Positions 38,221 to 49,857 of a stretch of DNA of 64,000 nucleotides are shown here, in pieces. The notes under the pieces were generated by a model. It was not told the DNA's origin and made no database searches. It was given only the letters and a program-made list of their open reading frames with translations. Source of the DNA: Paraburkholderia phytofirmans PsJN (GTDB lineage Bacteria; Pseudomonadota; Gammaproteobacteria; Burkholderiales; Burkholderiaceae). Each line of letters opens with the position of its first letter. The first letter of the stretch is position 1. A program made the translations under genes and the position numbers. The DNA is taken from assembly GCF_000020125.1 (NCBI RefSeq), contig NC_010676.1, positions 868,001-932,000 on the forward strand. The letters run 5' to 3'.

Positions 38221-38541
38221 ATCCTCAATGCGTAGCGCTGCTGTGAGAAGCAGAGTGCTGTGCATTGGCGATTGAGCCAGTCAGAGTGATACATGGTTAT
38301 AGCAACCATGATATCGGCTGTCGTTCTTTAACAATCAGGAAGAAGTAGTAAAGAGATTCACGAAAGCATGCTTAGAGATGGGTGTGCGAGTAGGTGAATC
38401 AGGGTTGTGATTGTATCAATGTATGAAAAGGTGATCGAAAGATTGCTTTGGAATACGGCGCAACACGAATACTCAACCTGTAGCGAGTGTGGCAGCCACG
38501 GTCCTTCCCAGTGAAGGGCGTGCGAGACACACCCGTTATAG
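38221..38541 (+). other. 16S-23S spacer after tRNA-Ala
   Basis: Non-coding spacer of about 320 nt. It contains a boxA-like antitermination element TCGTTCTTTAACAATC near 38321-38336 and the sequences that pair with the 23S 3' flank for processing. Confidence 0.75.
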
Positions 38542-41421
<2,880 letters not shown>

Positions 41422-41624
41422 ATAACAGGTGTGTTTCGACATGAGTTAGCGCTTCAGCGCTTACTCAGGTCAACCCCCGAAGGGGGCAGGAACACTCAGG
41501 TTCAGTGATCGTGTTGTGCCAGAATCAACACAACCCCAACGCTTCACCCCTGGTGAGCATCACCAGAAACTACTTCTTCCAGATTGGCTGCAGCGCTCCC
41601 CGAGCGAGGCAGCAACCCGTCAAA

Positions 41625-41739
41625 GCCTGATGACCATAGCGAGTCGGTCCCACCCCTTCCCATCCCGAACAGGACCGTGAAACGACTCCACGCCGATGAT
41701 AGTGCGGATTACCCGTGTGAAAGTAGGTAATCGTCAGGC
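41625..41739 (+). rRNA. rrf: 5S ribosomal RNA
   Basis: The 5' strand GCCTGATGACC pairs with the 3' strand ATCGTCAGGC. Between them are the conserved CCCATCCCGAACAGG-type loop and GTGAAACGACTCC segments. It lies about 200 bp after 23S, and a strong terminator follows. Confidence 0.93.
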
Positions 41740-41753
41740 TCCCCTGCAGCATC

Positions 41754-41791
41754 AGAAACCCCACCCCAACATAGGTGGGGTTTCTGCGTTT
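41754..41791 (+). terminator. rRNA operon terminator
   Basis: AGAAACCCCACC (41754-41765) pairs perfectly over 12 bp with GGTGGGGTTTCT (41774-41785), with loop CCAACATA and a short T-rich tail (GCGTTT). It starts 15 bp after 5S. Confidence 0.85.
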
Positions 41792-41965
41792 ACACCGCAG
41801 AAATACTCAGACAATCCCGCGCGTTAAACTAACTCCAGTTTGCTATCCGCACGCAGCAATCGCTGCACCGCACTCCGTCAGACGGCCATTTACATTGTGC
41901 GGACCCCGCACAGCAGCCGCAGCTACACCCACGCGCAGTCGGCGGCACCGAACCGCACCTGCAAC

Positions 41966-42961
41966 TCACCGCATCGCTACATCCCCACTGCCGCTCGCGC
42001 CCACGGGCACCTCGCCATCGCCAGTCTGCACTGCACTGACTTCCGCAAGCAACGCCTTATCGCGTTCAATGACTTTCGGCAGATGGGTGCGCAGGAACTC
42101 GACCCAAGTCCGCGTCTTCGCATCGACGAACTTACGCGACGGATACAGCGCATAAACATTCATCTTCTGTGCGGTATATTCCGGCAACACGCGCACTAGC
42201 GTGCCGTCACGCAATCCGGAAATGGCCGCGTACAGCGGTAGCATGCCAATGCCCATTCCTTCGCGAATCGCGACAATTAGCGATTCGGCGATGTTCACGT
42301 GCACCGGCCCATTCACCCCCATCATTTCGCTGCCATTCGGCCCGTCGAGGACCCAGTCGTGCGGCGGAAACGCCGGCGTGTGCAGGATCAGACATTCGTG
42401 GTGTGCCAAATCGGCCGGTTGCTGCGGCGCGCCGTGTGCGCGCACATACGCCGGCGATGCGCACATGATGCTAAAAGTCGTCCCCAGTGGAAGCGACACC
42501 AGTTCCGAATCAGGCAAGGTGGAAGCGCCAATCACCGCGACATCCGCGCTACCTTCGAAAAGATCTGGCATGCGCTGCGACAATGTCAGCTCGACCGTTA
42601 CCTCCGGATACAGCGCGCGATAGCGCGAAATGGCCGGCAAAACGTAGTGCTGGCCGATGCTGGCAAAGCTGTGCATCCGCAACGCGCCGCTCGGGCGTTC
42701 GTGCGCACAACTGGCTTCTTCTTCCGCCGTGGCAACATCTGCCAGTATCTGCTTACATCGTGTCAGATAACGCTCGCCCGCCGTGGTGAGCGCAAGTCGT
42801 CGCGTCGAACGGTTGAGCAACCGCGTCCGCAAATGAGCTTCGAGTTCCGAGACCGCACGTGACATCGCGCCGGTCGTTGAGTTGAGCGACTGCGCGGCGG
42901 CGGTAAAACTACCGGCTTCGACCACGCGCACGAACACTCGCATATTTTGTAACGTATCCAT
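41966..42961 (-). CDS. LysR-family transcriptional regulator
   Basis: The 331-residue protein starts MDTLQNMRVFVRVVEAGSFT, the LysR HTH (TTGAMSRAVSELEAHLRTRLLNRSTRRLALT). A PBP2-type effector domain follows (IGQHYVLPAISRYRALYPEVTVELTL, HECLILHTP, ESLIVAIREGMGIGMLPLYAAI). The ATG at 42961 has GAAGG upstream. It is divergent from the FUSC-type efflux gene, which it probably controls in response to an aromatic acid or similar compound. Confidence 0.92.
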   Translation of the reverse strand: MDTLQNMRVFVRVVEAGSFTAAAQSLNSTTGAMSRAVSELEAHLRTRLLNRSTRRLALTTAGERYLTRCKQILADVATAEEEASCAHERPSGALRMHSFASIGQHYVLPAISRYRALYPEVTVELTLSQRMPDLFEGSADVAVIGASTLPDSELVSLPLGTTFSIMCASPAYVRAHGAPQQPADLAHHECLILHTPAFPPHDWVLDGPNGSEMMGVNGPVHVNIAESLIVAIREGMGIGMLPLYAAISGLRDGTLVRVLPEYTAQKMNVYALYPSRKFVDAKTRTWVEFLRTHLPKVIERDKALLAEVSAVQTGDGEVPVGASGSGDVAMR

Positions 42962-43163
42962 CGATCCTTCTATTTCACGGCTGAGGCCGTATTGTCCGCC
43001 TGTCCCGGGTGCGCATTGTTGTTCGTTCTGGAAGAGTCGTTCCGCCCCTGTCCTGTTAATGCGCGCATAGCATGCTCCTACAATCGGCGGCTTGCGTGCC
43101 GGTGTGAGCAGTCTTGTTCGCCGGTGCTTTCTCAAGCGACCAACCGGGGCGCCCAGCTTTCAG

Positions 43164-45332
43164 ATGAAACGCGAACATGCGATCGAACCGACGGCAGATT
43201 CCCGCCGACGGTGGGACGTCGTCTTGCGAATGCTGAGCCCGGCCGTCCGGGACTGGACGGCCAGCGAGGGTCTGATCTGGCTGCATCTGCTGAAAACCGT
43301 CACGGCGGGCTTGCTGGCGCTGGGCATTGCGATGCTGCTGGATTTGCCGCAGCCGCGCATCGCAATGACCACGGTGTTCGTACTGATGCAGCCGTTCAGC
43401 GGCATGGTGCTGGCGAAAAGTTTCTATCGGATCCTCGGGACCGCGGTGGGCACGCTCGCCGCGCTGGTGCTCGGCGCGCTGTTCGTCCAGCAGCCCGAGT
43501 TGTACATGCTCGGTATGATCGGCTGGGTGAGCGCCTGCATTGCGGCAGCGGTCCGGTATCGGCATTTCAGATGGTACGGCTTTGTGCTCGCGGGTTATAC
43601 CGCTGCGCTGATCGGCATCCCGAATGTGACGGCGCCTCACGACCTCTTTCTCGCGGCGCTCACGCGCGCGGCGGAAGTCGCGGTCGGCATCGTATCTTCG
43701 AGCGCGGTGAGCGCGCTGATCGTGCCGCAGCGGTCCAGCCTCGCACTGCGGCGCGCGCTACAAATTCGGTATGGAAATTTTACTGCGTTCGCTGCCGATG
43801 TGTTGACTCACGGCATCAAGCGGGGCCAGTTTGAGCGGCGCTTCGCGGGTCTCGTCGACGAGATCGTCGGTTTCGAGGCGACCCGCACTTTCGCCGCCTT
43901 CGAAGACCCGGCCATGCGTTCACGCAATCAGCATCTCGGCCGTCTGAACGGTGAGTTCATGGATGCCTGTGCGCGTCTGCATGCGCTGCATCAACTTCTC
44001 AAGCGACTGCGCGTGAACGGCTCGGCGCCGATCGTCGCGGCGATCAAACCGTATTTCGACGAACTGGCCGCGCTCATGGCGCCTCAGCTCGACGCCCCGG
44101 TGGATGCATCGCGCACGGCCGCCCGTTTGCAGCATTTCCAGGCGAGCTTGCCACGGCGTGTGCGTGAAACGAGACGGCCGCTGGAAGCCGCGCCCGTCGA
44201 ATCGCTGGCGGACTTCGATACGGCGGCGGAACTGCTGTACCGGTTCGTCGACGAATGGATCCGCTACTCGCTGACCTACGCATCCGTGACGCAGCGCAAG
44301 CGTAACGACAGCCAGCCGCGGACGAAAAGCCGCTACGTCAGCAAAACCAACACCTTTGTCGTTGCGCTGACGTTTATCCGCTCGGCTGTGGTCATGGCAA
44401 TCGCGGGCTGGTTCTGGATCATGACCGACTGGCCGAGCGGCGGCCTCGCGGTAATCGGCGCGGCGCTGGCGTGCGCGCTGACGTCGACCGCGCCGAACCC
44501 GTCGAAGATGGCTGTGCAGATGGCCGTCGGCGCCGTGCTGGCAACCATGACCGGCTACCTGTTCACGTGCTATGTGTATCCGAACATCGACGGCTTTCCG
44601 TTGCTGTGCACGACGCTGGCGCCGGTGCTCGCGCTCGGCGCATTCATCGCAACGCGCAAGCTGGCGGCGGGATATGGGATCGGTTTCTCAGTGTTCTTCT
44701 GCCTGCTCGCCGGACCCGACAACGTCGTCACTTACGCGCCGGATCTGCTGATCAACAACGGCATGGCGCTGACCGCGTCGATGCTGTTGGCAGCGCTCGT
44801 TTTCGCGGTGGTTTTCCCTGCCGACATGCCTTGGCTCATCGGGAAAATCATGGGTGATTTGCGCGCGCAAGTCGTACTCGCGTGCAAGGACGAACTGCCG
44901 GGTCTCAATCAGCGCTTTCAGTCGAGCACGCACGACCTGACTTCACAGTTGCGCATGCTGTTGACGCGACGTTCCCGGCGCCGTCGCGAAGCGCTGCGCT
45001 GGACACTCGCGACCCTCGAAGTGGGCCACGCCGTGATCGACCTGCGCAACGAAACGGCGCGCGCCGGCTACGCGCACGCGCTCCATCCGCGCTGGACCGG
45101 CGCCGTCGAGCTTGCGCGCGACGACCTCGCGCGGCTTTTCGAGCGGCCCGATTCGCGTGCTCTCGAGCAAGCGCTGGTATCCGTGCGCGCGGCCACGTGG
45201 CTTGCGCAAAACATGCTGCAAATGGTTCATCCCGATCGCGACAAGCGTCACGACCTGCAGCGAATCCTGAGTTGCCTGCACTTCATCCGCACGGCGTTGC
45301 TCGACAAGGACGCGCCGTTCAATCCGCATTGA
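43164..45332 (+). CDS. FUSC/AaeB-type efflux membrane protein
   Basis: The 722-residue inner-membrane protein has two blocks of membrane segments (about residues 30-180 and 395-550), each followed by a long cytoplasmic region. This is the FUSC/AaeB layout of aromatic-acid efflux pumps (TVTAGLLALGIAMLLDLPQPRIAMTTVFVLMQPF; SKTNTFVVALTFIRSAVVMAIAGWFWIMTDWPSG). The usual AaeX/AaeA partners are not adjacent. Start ATG 43164; an upstream TTG frame adds 24 poor residues. Divergent LysR gene. Confidence 0.88.
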   Translation: MKREHAIEPTADSRRRWDVVLRMLSPAVRDWTASEGLIWLHLLKTVTAGLLALGIAMLLDLPQPRIAMTTVFVLMQPFSGMVLAKSFYRILGTAVGTLAALVLGALFVQQPELYMLGMIGWVSACIAAAVRYRHFRWYGFVLAGYTAALIGIPNVTAPHDLFLAALTRAAEVAVGIVSSSAVSALIVPQRSSLALRRALQIRYGNFTAFAADVLTHGIKRGQFERRFAGLVDEIVGFEATRTFAAFEDPAMRSRNQHLGRLNGEFMDACARLHALHQLLKRLRVNGSAPIVAAIKPYFDELAALMAPQLDAPVDASRTAARLQHFQASLPRRVRETRRPLEAAPVESLADFDTAAELLYRFVDEWIRYSLTYASVTQRKRNDSQPRTKSRYVSKTNTFVVALTFIRSAVVMAIAGWFWIMTDWPSGGLAVIGAALACALTSTAPNPSKMAVQMAVGAVLATMTGYLFTCYVYPNIDGFPLLCTTLAPVLALGAFIATRKLAAGYGIGFSVFFCLLAGPDNVVTYAPDLLINNGMALTASMLLAALVFAVVFPADMPWLIGKIMGDLRAQVVLACKDELPGLNQRFQSSTHDLTSQLRMLLTRRSRRRREALRWTLATLEVGHAVIDLRNETARAGYAHALHPRWTGAVELARDDLARLFERPDSRALEQALVSVRAATWLAQNMLQMVHPDRDKRHDLQRILSCLHFIRTALLDKDAPFNPH

Positions 45333-45363
45333 CCCATGCGCGCGACGATGGTCTCTGTGCATC

Positions 45364-45388
45364 GATCCTTCTACGGAATGGAAGGATC
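45364..45388 (+). terminator. hairpin after the FUSC gene
   Basis: GATCCTTC (45364-45371) pairs with GAAGGATC (45381-45388), an 8-bp perfect stem 31 bp after the stop. No clear T-run follows. Confidence 0.45.
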
Positions 45389-45502
45389 ACTTCCGGACCG
45401 CCCCATTTATCCGCGGAGCAGGCAGACATATAGTTTTATCACTGCCACGCGGTCCCCAAAAGGGTTTCCTACGGGGCAGCACCGTAAGTCCTGGAGAACG
45501 AA

Positions 45503-45718
45503 ATGAATGTGTTGAAGATTGCCCTGATTGCCTGCTCTTTGTCCGCTGTCGTCGCTCATGCACAAACGGCGCCGGCCGCCCCGGAACAACAGGTCGCCCA
45601 GGCGAATACGTCGCGCGCGAAGAGTGCCGAACCGCAAAGCCGCACCACTACACCGGCAAGCAAAGCTGAAGAGTGCGTCGGACCTGTGAGCTTCTGCAAC
45701 ATTTACTTCGGCAGCTAA
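45503..45718 (+). CDS. small exported protein
   Basis: The 71-residue product has a signal peptide (MNVLKIALIACSLSAVVAHA, cleaved before QTAPAA). A hydrophilic Ala/Ser/Thr/Gln-rich middle follows, and then a C-terminus with two Cys (EECVGPVSFCNIYFGS) that may form a disulfide. CTGGAG precedes the ATG. No family recognised. Confidence 0.65.
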   Translation: MNVLKIALIACSLSAVVAHAQTAPAAPEQQVAQANTSRAKSAEPQSRTTTPASKAEECVGPVSFCNIYFGS

Positions 45719-45908
45719 GCAGCAACGCGAGTCATATTTGAAGTACGTGCAAGACTTGTCGCGAACGTTCCACGCGCGACGAATCACCCGGCCGCGATGC
45801 CGTCCCCTCATGACGCCGCGGCGGGTGCGACAATCCGGCTACTGAGCGAAGCACCGCAGACGTGCGCACCGGTAGTCTGGACTGGTGACTATGGAGAGAC
45901 TCAGTTTC

Positions 45909-47423
45909 ATGTACCAAGACCGGATTCGCTGCGCCGAACTGCGCGCAAAAATCACTTCAGCCGCCGAGGCGGCGCTTCTGATTAAGGACGGCATGTGTGT
46001 CGGCGCCAGCGGCTTCACGCGCGCGGGCGACGCCAAAGCGGTCCCCGTTGCGCTTGCCGAGCGTGCGCGTCAGGAAGGCAAGCCGCTGCGCATCACGTTG
46101 ATGACCGGTGCATCGCTGGGTCACGACGTGGACCGCGCGCTCACCGAGGCGCACGTGCTGGCTCGCCGCTTGCCGTTTCAGGTGGACAAGACGCTGCGCG
46201 ACGCGATCAATCGCGGCGAAGTCATGTTCGTCGATCAGCACCTGTCCGAAACGGTCGAGATGCTGCGCGCGAACCAGCTCGGCAAGCTCGACGTCGCCAT
46301 TATCGAAGCCACCGCGATCACCGAGACCGGCGGCATCGTGCCGACCACGTCGGTGGGCAACTCGGCAAGCTTTGCGATTCTCGCCGAGAAGGTCATCGTC
46401 GAAATCAATCTTGCGCAGCCGCTCGCGCTCGAAGGTCTGCATGACATCTGGATTCCGGGCCGCAGGCCGAATCGCGAGCCGCTGCCGATCGTCCGTCCGC
46501 AAGACCGGGTCGGCACGCAGGCTATCGAAATTCCGCGCGAGAAAATTGCAGCGATCGTCATCACCGATATGGCGGACAGTTCATCCACGGTGCTGCCCGC
46601 GGATGCCGAGACCGAAGCGATCGCGGGTCATCTGATCGAGTTTTTCGAGCACGAAGTATCACGCGGTCGCATGCCGAAGCGCTTGCCGCCGTTGCAGGCG
46701 GGTATCGGCACGATTGCCAATGCCGTGCTGGCCGGTTTCGTCGATTCGCCGTTCGACGCCTTCGAAATTTATTCAGAAGTGCTGCAGGATTCGACCTTCG
46801 ACCTGATGGATGCCGGCAAGGTGACGTTCGCCTCCGGCGCGTCGATCACGTTGTCGGCAGCGCGCCAGGCGCAGGTGTTCGGCGAACTCGAACGGTATCG
46901 CGATCGACTCGTGCTGCGTCCGCAAGAAGTCAGCAACCATCCTGAAGTGATTCGCCGGCTCGGTCTGATTGCGTTGAATACCGCGCTCGAATTCGACATC
47001 TACGGCAACGTGAACTCGACGCACGTGGGCGGCACGCACATGATGAACGGCATCGGCGGCTCGGGCGATTTCGCGCGCAACGCGTCGTGCGCGATCTTCG
47101 CGACCAAGTCGATGGCGAAGGGCGGCCGCATTTCCAGCATTGTGCCGATGGTGCCGCATTGCGATCACAACGAACACGACGTGGACGTGGTCGTGACGGA
47201 GCAAGGACTCGCCGACTTGCGCGGTCTCGCGCCGCGTGAACGCGCAAAGTTGATCATCGACAACTGCGCGCACCCGCTGTATCGCGATCTGTTGCGCGAC
47301 TACTACGCGCAAGCATTGAAGGGCTGCGGGCAAACGCCGCATCAGTTGGATCAGGCTTTCGCCTGGCATACACGGCTGCGCGACACCGGCTCGATGTTGC
47401 CGGCTGAGGAGACAATGCTTTAA
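45909..47423 (+). CDS. acetyl-CoA hydrolase / succinate:acetate CoA-transferase family
   Basis: The 504-residue protein starts MYQDRIRCAELRAKITSAAE, the usual opening of this family. It continues SGFTRAGDAKAVPVALAERA, VDQHLSETVEMLRANQLGKLDVAIIEA, EVSNHPEVIRRLGLIALNTALEFDIYGNVNSTHVGG and GIGGSGDFARNASCAIF. Members move CoA between short-chain acids (succinate, acetate, propionate) or hydrolyse acetyl-CoA. Neighbours do not narrow this. I prefer 45909 over GTG 45885 or ATG 45891, both in frame. Confidence 0.9.
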   Translation: MYQDRIRCAELRAKITSAAEAALLIKDGMCVGASGFTRAGDAKAVPVALAERARQEGKPLRITLMTGASLGHDVDRALTEAHVLARRLPFQVDKTLRDAINRGEVMFVDQHLSETVEMLRANQLGKLDVAIIEATAITETGGIVPTTSVGNSASFAILAEKVIVEINLAQPLALEGLHDIWIPGRRPNREPLPIVRPQDRVGTQAIEIPREKIAAIVITDMADSSSTVLPADAETEAIAGHLIEFFEHEVSRGRMPKRLPPLQAGIGTIANAVLAGFVDSPFDAFEIYSEVLQDSTFDLMDAGKVTFASGASITLSAARQAQVFGELERYRDRLVLRPQEVSNHPEVIRRLGLIALNTALEFDIYGNVNSTHVGGTHMMNGIGGSGDFARNASCAIFATKSMAKGGRISSIVPMVPHCDHNEHDVDVVVTEQGLADLRGLAPRERAKLIIDNCAHPLYRDLLRDYYAQALKGCGQTPHQLDQAFAWHTRLRDTGSMLPAEETML

Positions 47424-47496
47424 ACGCGGGGCGGTCAGTTCAAGCCGGCGTCAGGCGGCGTTCGCCCCTGACGCCGTAAGACATCAGATGCTGCGC

Positions 47497-47751
47497 TCAG
47501 GTGCCTCGTCGGATGAGGCGGATAAGAAACAATAGAATGACCGCGCCGATCACCGCCGTGATGATCGAGCCGATCCAGCCGCCGCCCAGCGAAATGTGCA
47601 GCACGCCGGCGAGCCAGCCGCCGATGAACGCGCCGACAATCCCGACGATGATGTCGACGATCAGGCCGAAGCCGCCGCCCTTGACGAGCACGCCTGCCAG
47701 CCAGCCAGCGATCGCGCCGATGATGAGCCATGCAATGATGCCGTGTTCCAT
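47497..47751 (-). CDS. GlsB/YeaQ/YmgE-family small membrane protein
   Basis: The 84-residue protein has three hydrophobic, glycine-rich segments (MEHGIIAWLIIGAIAGWLAG, IIVGIVGAFIGGWLAGVL, SIITAVIGAVILLFLIRLI), the pattern of the GlsB/YeaQ/YmgE transglycosylase-associated family. It is linked to envelope or general stress in other bacteria. Monocistronic. Confidence 0.92.
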   Translation of the reverse strand: MEHGIIAWLIIGAIAGWLAGVLVKGGGFGLIVDIIVGIVGAFIGGWLAGVLHISLGGGWIGSIITAVIGAVILLFLIRLIRRGT

Positions 47752-47912
47752 AATCGAGACTCCCTAGTTGAGTGTGAAAAATTCACGGTGACAGAGCTTA
47801 GTCGATGGTTATGGGACAGTCCATATTCAGGACGCGGAATTAACATTGTCTAAATCTATTGCAGATCAAGTGTAGACGATGCGCGTGCAGAAAGGGAACT
47901 TGCACGTCACGC

Positions 47913-48620
47913 TTACTCCGGCGTAGGCTCCGCTTCTCTGGCTGTCCAACTGACGCTGGAGACGCTCTTTTCCATGCTGATGCGGCTGGCCATCTGTTCG
48001 AGCTTCGACTGATCCTTGGGATGCATCTTCAACGTCGCCGTAACACGAATGCGTCCTGGGTCGTTTTCGACGTCCTCGCTAGTCAGGCTTTGAAACGACA
48101 GCGGCGTCGAATACATGGAGTTGGAGACGGCGGTACGAATGTGAATCTCGTCGGCTTCCCGGCAGACGATTGTCAACACGTATTCGCGGACCAGGTCGGC
48201 GTTCGATACCGGCGTCGCGTTGATCGTACGGCTGACTTCGCGCAGCACGGTGTTGGTCAATAGCACGACCAGGGTTCCGGCGAGCGCCGGCCCGTAATGG
48301 CCCGCGCCGCACAACACGCCCACGGCGGCCGAGCACCACAAGGTCGCCGCAGTGTTGATCCCCTGAATGGAACCCTTGTCGCGCATGATCACGCCGCCGC
48401 CGAGAAAGCCGACGCCGGAGACGACGTACGCCGCGATCTGGGTGATGCCCGCTGTGCCGTTGCCGGTCAGTACGCCGAGCGTGACGAACAGGCATGCGCC
48501 GCTCGCGACCAGCGTGATGGTGCGCAAACCTGCATTGCGCTGACGCATCTGCCGTTCGAGGCCGATCGCGACGCCGCAAGCGAAGGCGGCGAGAAGCCGC
48601 CAGACGAATTCAATGGTCAT
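47913..48620 (-). CDS. MgtC/SapB-family protein
   Basis: The 235-residue protein has an MgtC membrane domain (GVAIGLERQMRQRNAGLRT, YVVSGVGFLGGGVIMRDKGSIQGINTAATLW, about residues 1-140) and a soluble C-terminal domain resembling the ACT-like tail of MgtC. MgtC proteins are induced by low Mg2+ and aid growth in Mg2+ poverty, in some cases by acting on ATP synthase. The gene has a leader of about 355 nt whose promoter, short ORF and hairpin resemble those of the Nramp-related transporter at 9357-11015. I place the start at ATG 48620 (MTIEFVWRLL), the family's usual N-terminus. Confidence 0.9.
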   Translation of the reverse strand: MTIEFVWRLLAAFACGVAIGLERQMRQRNAGLRTITLVASGACLFVTLGVLTGNGTAGITQIAAYVVSGVGFLGGGVIMRDKGSIQGINTAATLWCSAAVGVLCGAGHYGPALAGTLVVLLTNTVLREVSRTINATPVSNADLVREYVLTIVCREADEIHIRTAVSNSMYSTPLSFQSLTSEDVENDPGRIRVTATLKMHPKDQSKLEQMASRISMEKSVSSVSWTAREAEPTPE

Positions 48621-48845
48621 CGGTAAGCAAGGTTGAGACGCGAATTCGCACAGTGTGAACCGTACGCGTGACAGCGGCACGTCTGTCTCGATGGAGCGCG
48701 GGCGCGTTCACGCGAGGCGCCGAGCTAACGAAAGGCTCACGAGGCCGACAGGCGAGCAAGGTCGGCACGGCATGGAGCCGCGCGGCGCTTCACTGCAACA
48801 TTACCGGCAATTTCGCTGGTGAAAACTGGGTGTCAACGACGTGCA

Positions 48846-48868
48846 CCGCTCGCCCGAAGGCAAGACGG
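48846..48868 (-). promoter_or_regulatory. conserved leader hairpin upstream of the MgtC-family gene
   Basis: CCGTCTTGCC (48868-48859), loop TTCG, GGCGAGCGG (48854-48846) on the minus strand form about 9 bp with one bulge. The 5' strand is identical to that in the Nramp-like leader (11717-11708). The loop and 3' strand differ but pairing is kept. It starts 35 nt after the short leader ORF, as in the other leader. Confidence 0.5.
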
Positions 48869-48902
48869 CGACAGACCAGGACTGGCGCGGAAATCTTGCC
48901 GA

Positions 48903-48953
48903 TCAGGCGATCGGGCGAATCGAAGCTCGACGGGTACTACTGCTACTGTCCAA
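48903..48953 (-). CDS. short leader ORF of the MgtC-family gene (16 aa, TTG start)
   Basis: TTG 48953 opens MDSSSSTRRASIRPIA, ending TGA at 48905-48903, about 31 nt after the -10 box. The matching frame in the Nramp-like leader, MDTTSSRLSNSFTA, is two codons shorter, and both are followed by a CGGC after the stop. No clear Shine-Dalgarno is present, so translation is unproven. Confidence 0.3.
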   Translation of the reverse strand: MDSSSSTRRASIRPIA

Positions 48954-48984
48954 GATCGTGATTCCGGGTAAATGAACTGGGCGG

Positions 48985-49014
48985 ATTTTAGGCGGCTCTG
49001 CAAAGTTAAGTCAA
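48985..49014 (-). promoter_or_regulatory. sigma70-type promoter of the MgtC-family gene leader
   Basis: TTGACT (49014-49009), 18 bp, TAAAAT (48990-48985), then CCGCC. The block GCCTAAAATCCGCC differs by one base from that upstream of the Nramp-like gene. Transcription would start near 48978. Confidence 0.55.
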
Positions 49015-49292
49015 GTCGCGATCGGGCAAGGCGACGAATGAATTGCACACCGTTTTTGGGGAAGTTTCCGCGCGCATGGCGGCGCTATTCCCACATAAAT
49101 ACGGACTCCGAATATTGACGACGTTCATCCCGGAAAACAAACTGTCAGCATCATCCGAAACACGTCGCGCGGCCCTGGCGCCCAAATTCAAGTTTTTATT
49201 TCTTGCGGTTGTGCGAATGCAACGTTCAGCGGTGTTGCGCCGCGATCCGCACGACGTCGTCGTTTCCGCCGTTAATCCGAATTGAGGAATGT
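49015..49292. other. intergenic region between the divergent mgtC-type promoter and the exported-protein gene
   Basis: Together with the leader (48621-49014) this is a 670-bp gene-free stretch. Beyond the elements listed for the leader I see no gene here. Presumably it holds the promoter of the gene at 49293. Confidence 0.5.
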
Positions 49293-49817
49293 ATGAAAGT
49301 TAAAGCTCTTGGCATCGTCGCTGGCGCATTGATCGCTGCCGCTCCGCTCGTGTCGTCTGCCGCAAGTTTGCCGGCGCCGTTTGAAGGCAGCAGCACGTTG
49401 CAGGCAGACGGTGTCGTGAAGTCGGTCGATCAGGCCAACCACTCGTTGACTGTGCTCGACGCACAAGGCGGTGAGGCGTCGTTCACCATGACCGACACGC
49501 GCAATCTCGCGCAGATCAAGCAAGGCGGCAAGGTTCACATCCGCATGATGCGCAGTGCGGTAATCAGTGTCACGCAGGGGGCGAACGGTCAAGCGGCAGC
49601 GGCTCAGATAGCCCAGTCGAACACGGCGCAGAATGTGAACGCCCTTGTCGAGTCCGTCGACCATGCGTCCGGCATCATGGCGCTCAAAGGCCCGAATGGT
49701 TCCGTCTTTCATATCCAGAGCCGCGATCCCGCCAAGGTCACTGGGCTGACGCCGGGCATGCAAGTGGTGGTGGCGTTCGCACCGCAAGTCAGCGTGGCCG
49801 TGGCGCCCATGCAGTAA
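49293..49817 (+). CDS. exported protein with two beta-barrel-like repeats
   Basis: The 174-residue protein has a signal peptide (LGIVAGALIAAAPLVSSAAS). Two similar halves follow, each with a phrase like VVKSVDQANHSLTVLDAQGGEASFTM and VNALVESVDHASGIMALKGPNGSVFHI, which suggests tandem OB-fold-like domains. GAGGA precedes ATG 49293. I do not recognise the family; CusF-like metal binding was considered, but the Met/His ligands are not convincing. Confidence 0.7.
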   Translation: MKVKALGIVAGALIAAAPLVSSAASLPAPFEGSSTLQADGVVKSVDQANHSLTVLDAQGGEASFTMTDTRNLAQIKQGGKVHIRMMRSAVISVTQGANGQAAAAQIAQSNTAQNVNALVESVDHASGIMALKGPNGSVFHIQSRDPAKVTGLTPGMQVVVAFAPQVSVAVAPMQ

Positions 49818-49857
49818 CGGGCGGCCTCATCAAGCGTTCATCAGGTCTTTTTGGGCC

